From an uncultured Lachnospiraceae bacterium (GTDB taxonomy: Bacteria > Bacillota > Clostridia > Lachnospirales > Lachnospiraceae): a DNA stretch of 6,981 bases. The translations under genes and the position numbers were made by a program. Shown one piece after another: positions 5,518-6,981 of the stretch. The notes beneath the pieces are model-generated. The model ran no database searches. It was not told where the DNA came from and worked only from the letters and a program-made list of their open reading frames with translations. Position 1 is the stretch's first letter; each line of letters begins with the position of its first letter. Location of the stretch: positions 1 through 6,981 of the forward strand of contig CAKRFY010000060.1 of the NCBI GenBank assembly GCA_934320895.1, read 5' to 3'.

Positions 5518-6876
5518 CTAAGCAAATAGTGAGATGATTATAGCACATATTAGACCGGTAAAACCTATAATAGTTTCCATAATAGTCCATGATTTAAGTG
5601 TTGTTTTTTCATCTATTTCGAGTAGTGAGCTGACAAGCCAAAAGCCTGAATCATTGACATGGCTGAAAGCTGTCGCACCACCGTTTATTGCACAGACCAT
5701 AGCTGCAAGATAGACTGGTGACAGTCCGGCAACAGTAGGCATAGATGCCATAATACCGGCAGCCATTGTCATTGCAACGACGGCAGCGCCTACTGAAGTT
5801 CTGATTAAAGCGGCTATAAGGAAAGCAACAATTATAAGAGGAAGTCCGCTTTTTTCAAGAGCAGGTCCAATGATATTTCCCATACCGCAGTCCTGAAGTA
5901 TCCAGCGTATTATTCCACCACCTGTTATTACAAGCAGAATTTGTCCGGTAGGTCTTAGTGAACGGTCAAGTATTTTTTTTAACTGTTCGGGCGAGTATCC
6001 CTGTTTTGTACCAAGAAAGTAAGCAGCAAGCAAAACGGCAATGATAAGAGATACAAAAGGTGTACCGAAAAATTCAAGTATGGGGCGTATCGGTTTTAGT
6101 GCCGGGATATATGTGGAAATAGTGCTGAGTAAGATTAAAGCAAGCGGTACAATGATTATGCCAATAACCGTCTTAAAATCAGGAAGCATATTGCTGTCTT
6201 CTTCACGTATTTCCATGTTGTTTATAGGAAGTCCGGTGTGAATTCTCTTTCCTATAAATTTTGACCAGAGAATTCCGGCAAATATAAGCGAGAGAATTCC
6301 AACAGGAACACCTACAGCGATCATAACTCCAAGGTCAACACCAAGCATATTTGCCACAAGAACGGAACCGGCAGATGGTGGAATAAATGCAAATCCGGTT
6401 GCAAGTCCGGCAAGAAGCGGAATTACATAATATAATGTGGATTTTTTTGTCTTTTTTGCAAGTCCAAAAGCAAGTGGAATTAAAATTACGACGCCGGCTT
6501 CAAGAAATACTGTTGTACCAACTACTAATGCCGTAACACCAAGTGCTATGCCTGCATTTTTTTCACCAAATTTATTTATAAGTGTCTGGGCAACACATTG
6601 CGCACCACCCGACACTTCAAGAATTCCACCAAAAAGTGAACCGAGTCCTATTAGAAGAACAATTCCCTGCAGGGTTTCACCGGCTCCTTTTTCAACAGTT
6701 GAAACCAGTGTGGAAACTGGCATCCCGGCTTCAAGTCCGATAAATAATGCCGAAATTAACAGGGACAATATGGGATGAACCTTAAATTTTATAATAAGTA
6801 TCAATAATAAAACAATACCGAGTGCGGCTGCAATCAGCAGTCGTGCAGGGTTTGCTGCAAATACGGGATCTGTCAT
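5518..6876 (-). CDS. GntP-family permease (gluconate/sugar-acid:H+ symporter type)
   Basis: A 452-residue integral membrane secondary transporter with about a dozen or more hydrophobic segments. Family landmarks in order: IIKFKVHPILSLLISALFIGL (28-48), GIVLLIGLGSLFGGILEVSGGAQ (71-93), a short basic loop KKTKK (141-145), and the C-terminal signature GGATAFSHVNDSGFWLV (399-415), the most recognisable part of GntP/GntT/DsdX proteins. Members take up gluconate, related sugar acids, glycerate or D-serine with protons. The usual PPHPGP-type motif in the first half is PPSAGS here (166-171), so the substrate may differ from gluconate. A hydrophilic loop (about 213-232) separates the halves. AAAGGAGAAGGAATCC precedes the ATG at 6876. 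It is the first gene of a permease-kinase-VOC operon and probably supplies the kinase with its substrate. Family is certain, substrate open. Confidence 0.9.
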   Translation of the reverse strand: MTDPVFAANPARLLIAAALGIVLLLILIIKFKVHPILSLLISALFIGLEAGMPVSTLVSTVEKGAGETLQGIVLLIGLGSLFGGILEVSGGAQCVAQTLINKFGEKNAGIALGVTALVVGTTVFLEAGVVILIPLAFGLAKKTKKSTLYYVIPLLAGLATGFAFIPPSAGSVLVANMLGVDLGVMIAVGVPVGILSLIFAGILWSKFIGKRIHTGLPINNMEIREEDSNMLPDFKTVIGIIIVPLALILLSTISTYIPALKPIRPILEFFGTPFVSLIIAVLLAAYFLGTKQGYSPEQLKKILDRSLRPTGQILLVITGGGIIRWILQDCGMGNIIGPALEKSGLPLIIVAFLIAALIRTSVGAAVVAMTMAAGIMASMPTVAGLSPVYLAAMVCAINGGATAFSHVNDSGFWLVSSLLEIDEKTTLKSWTIMETIIGFTGLICAIIISLFA

Positions 6877-6912
6877 GGATTCCTTCTCCTTTCAAAATTG
6901 CCTGTAATAGGC

Positions 6913-6923
6913 GTTTGCGAAAC
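6913..6923. promoter_or_regulatory. Small palindrome GTTTGCGAAAC upstream of the gntP-like gene
   Basis: GTTT and AAAC arms flank a central GCG about 37 bases before the permease start. This is the kind of short palindrome used as an operator by sugar-operon repressors. It does not fit a catabolite-responsive element clearly, and it is short enough to be chance. No convincing -35/-10 pair was found in 6877-6981, which holds only this palindrome, the hairpin at 6931-6946 and the ribosome binding site. Confidence 0.25.
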
Positions 6924-6930
6924 ACCAAAA

Positions 6931-6946
6931 CCCGCATAAATACGGG
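6931..6946 (-). terminator. Short GC-rich hairpin with T-run in the gntP leader: upstream terminator or attenuator
   Basis: On the minus strand CCCG and CGGG enclose a short AT centre, followed by TTTT and preceded by an A-run (about 6952-6955), the layout of a compact rho-independent terminator. It lies 54 bases upstream of the permease start. It either ends a gene beyond the right edge of the window or sits in the permease leader as an attenuator. The plus-strand side is followed by ATATTTTT, so it could work weakly in that direction too. Confidence 0.5.
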
Positions 6947-6981
6947 ATATTTTTCATTACAAAATAAAACAACTCCTCACT

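Noticed and set aside
6437..6778. 113-codon open frame on the plus strand
   Set aside because: Lies wholly antisense to the well-supported GntP-type permease, has a low-complexity Pro/Ser/Thr-rich composition typical of a reversed membrane-protein gene, and no recognisable family.
1..6981. CRISPR arrays, tRNA or rRNA genes, riboswitches
   Set aside because: No regularly spaced direct repeats, no cloverleaf-like or rRNA-like sequence, and no recognisable riboswitch core were found in the intergenic gaps, the longest of which between the intact minus-strand genes is occupied by the IS remnant.

Overview
The window looks like chromosomal DNA of a low-GC Gram-positive anaerobe, most likely a Clostridia/Lachnospiraceae-type gut bacterium. 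This is inferred from AT-rich intergenic DNA, strong GGAGG-type ribosome binding sites, a lipobox lipoprotein, and the gene families present (GltS, TAXI protein, GntP permease, HPr-like/PfkB fusion). No phylogenetic marker is present, so the assignment is a judgement. All five intact genes read on the minus strand. The only plus-strand coding remnants belong to two damaged copies of one insertion sequence.

Region 1 (1-272) is the right part of an IS4-type element whose transposase has an in-frame internal deletion. Region 2 (about 320-2831) is a minus-strand transcription unit, in order of transcription: a TAXI-type solute-binding lipoprotein (2831-1872), a 97-bp gap with an inverted repeat, a GltS-type sodium/glutamate symporter (1771-584), and a 65-residue His-rich, internally repeated protein (569-372). 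A hairpin at 320-353 probably terminates it. No TRAP membrane subunits (DctQ/DctM or a fused QM protein) are visible, so the binding protein appears to be partnered with GltS. Region 3 (2979-3614) is a second, differently deleted copy of the same IS. It keeps both terminal inverted repeats and is flanked by a 9-bp direct repeat.

Region 4 (3660-6876) is a second minus-strand operon: a GntP-family permease (6876-5518), a PfkB sugar kinase carrying an N-terminal HPr-like domain (5425-4208), and a VOC/glyoxalase-fold protein (4164-3760). A long hairpin with T-tracts on both strands (3660-3703) closes it. The likely logic is uptake of a sugar or sugar acid, ATP-dependent phosphorylation, and an accessory metal-dependent enzyme. 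The substrate cannot be fixed from sequence. The upstream leader (6877-6981) carries a GC-rich hairpin followed by T residues, either the terminator of an unseen upstream gene or an attenuator.

The most interesting points are the orphan TAXI/GltS pair with its repeat-containing small protein, the kinase with a built-in HPr-like domain that lacks the phosphorylatable histidine but keeps the Ser46-like region, and the two complementary IS deletion derivatives that flank the TAXI-gltS unit in direct orientation.
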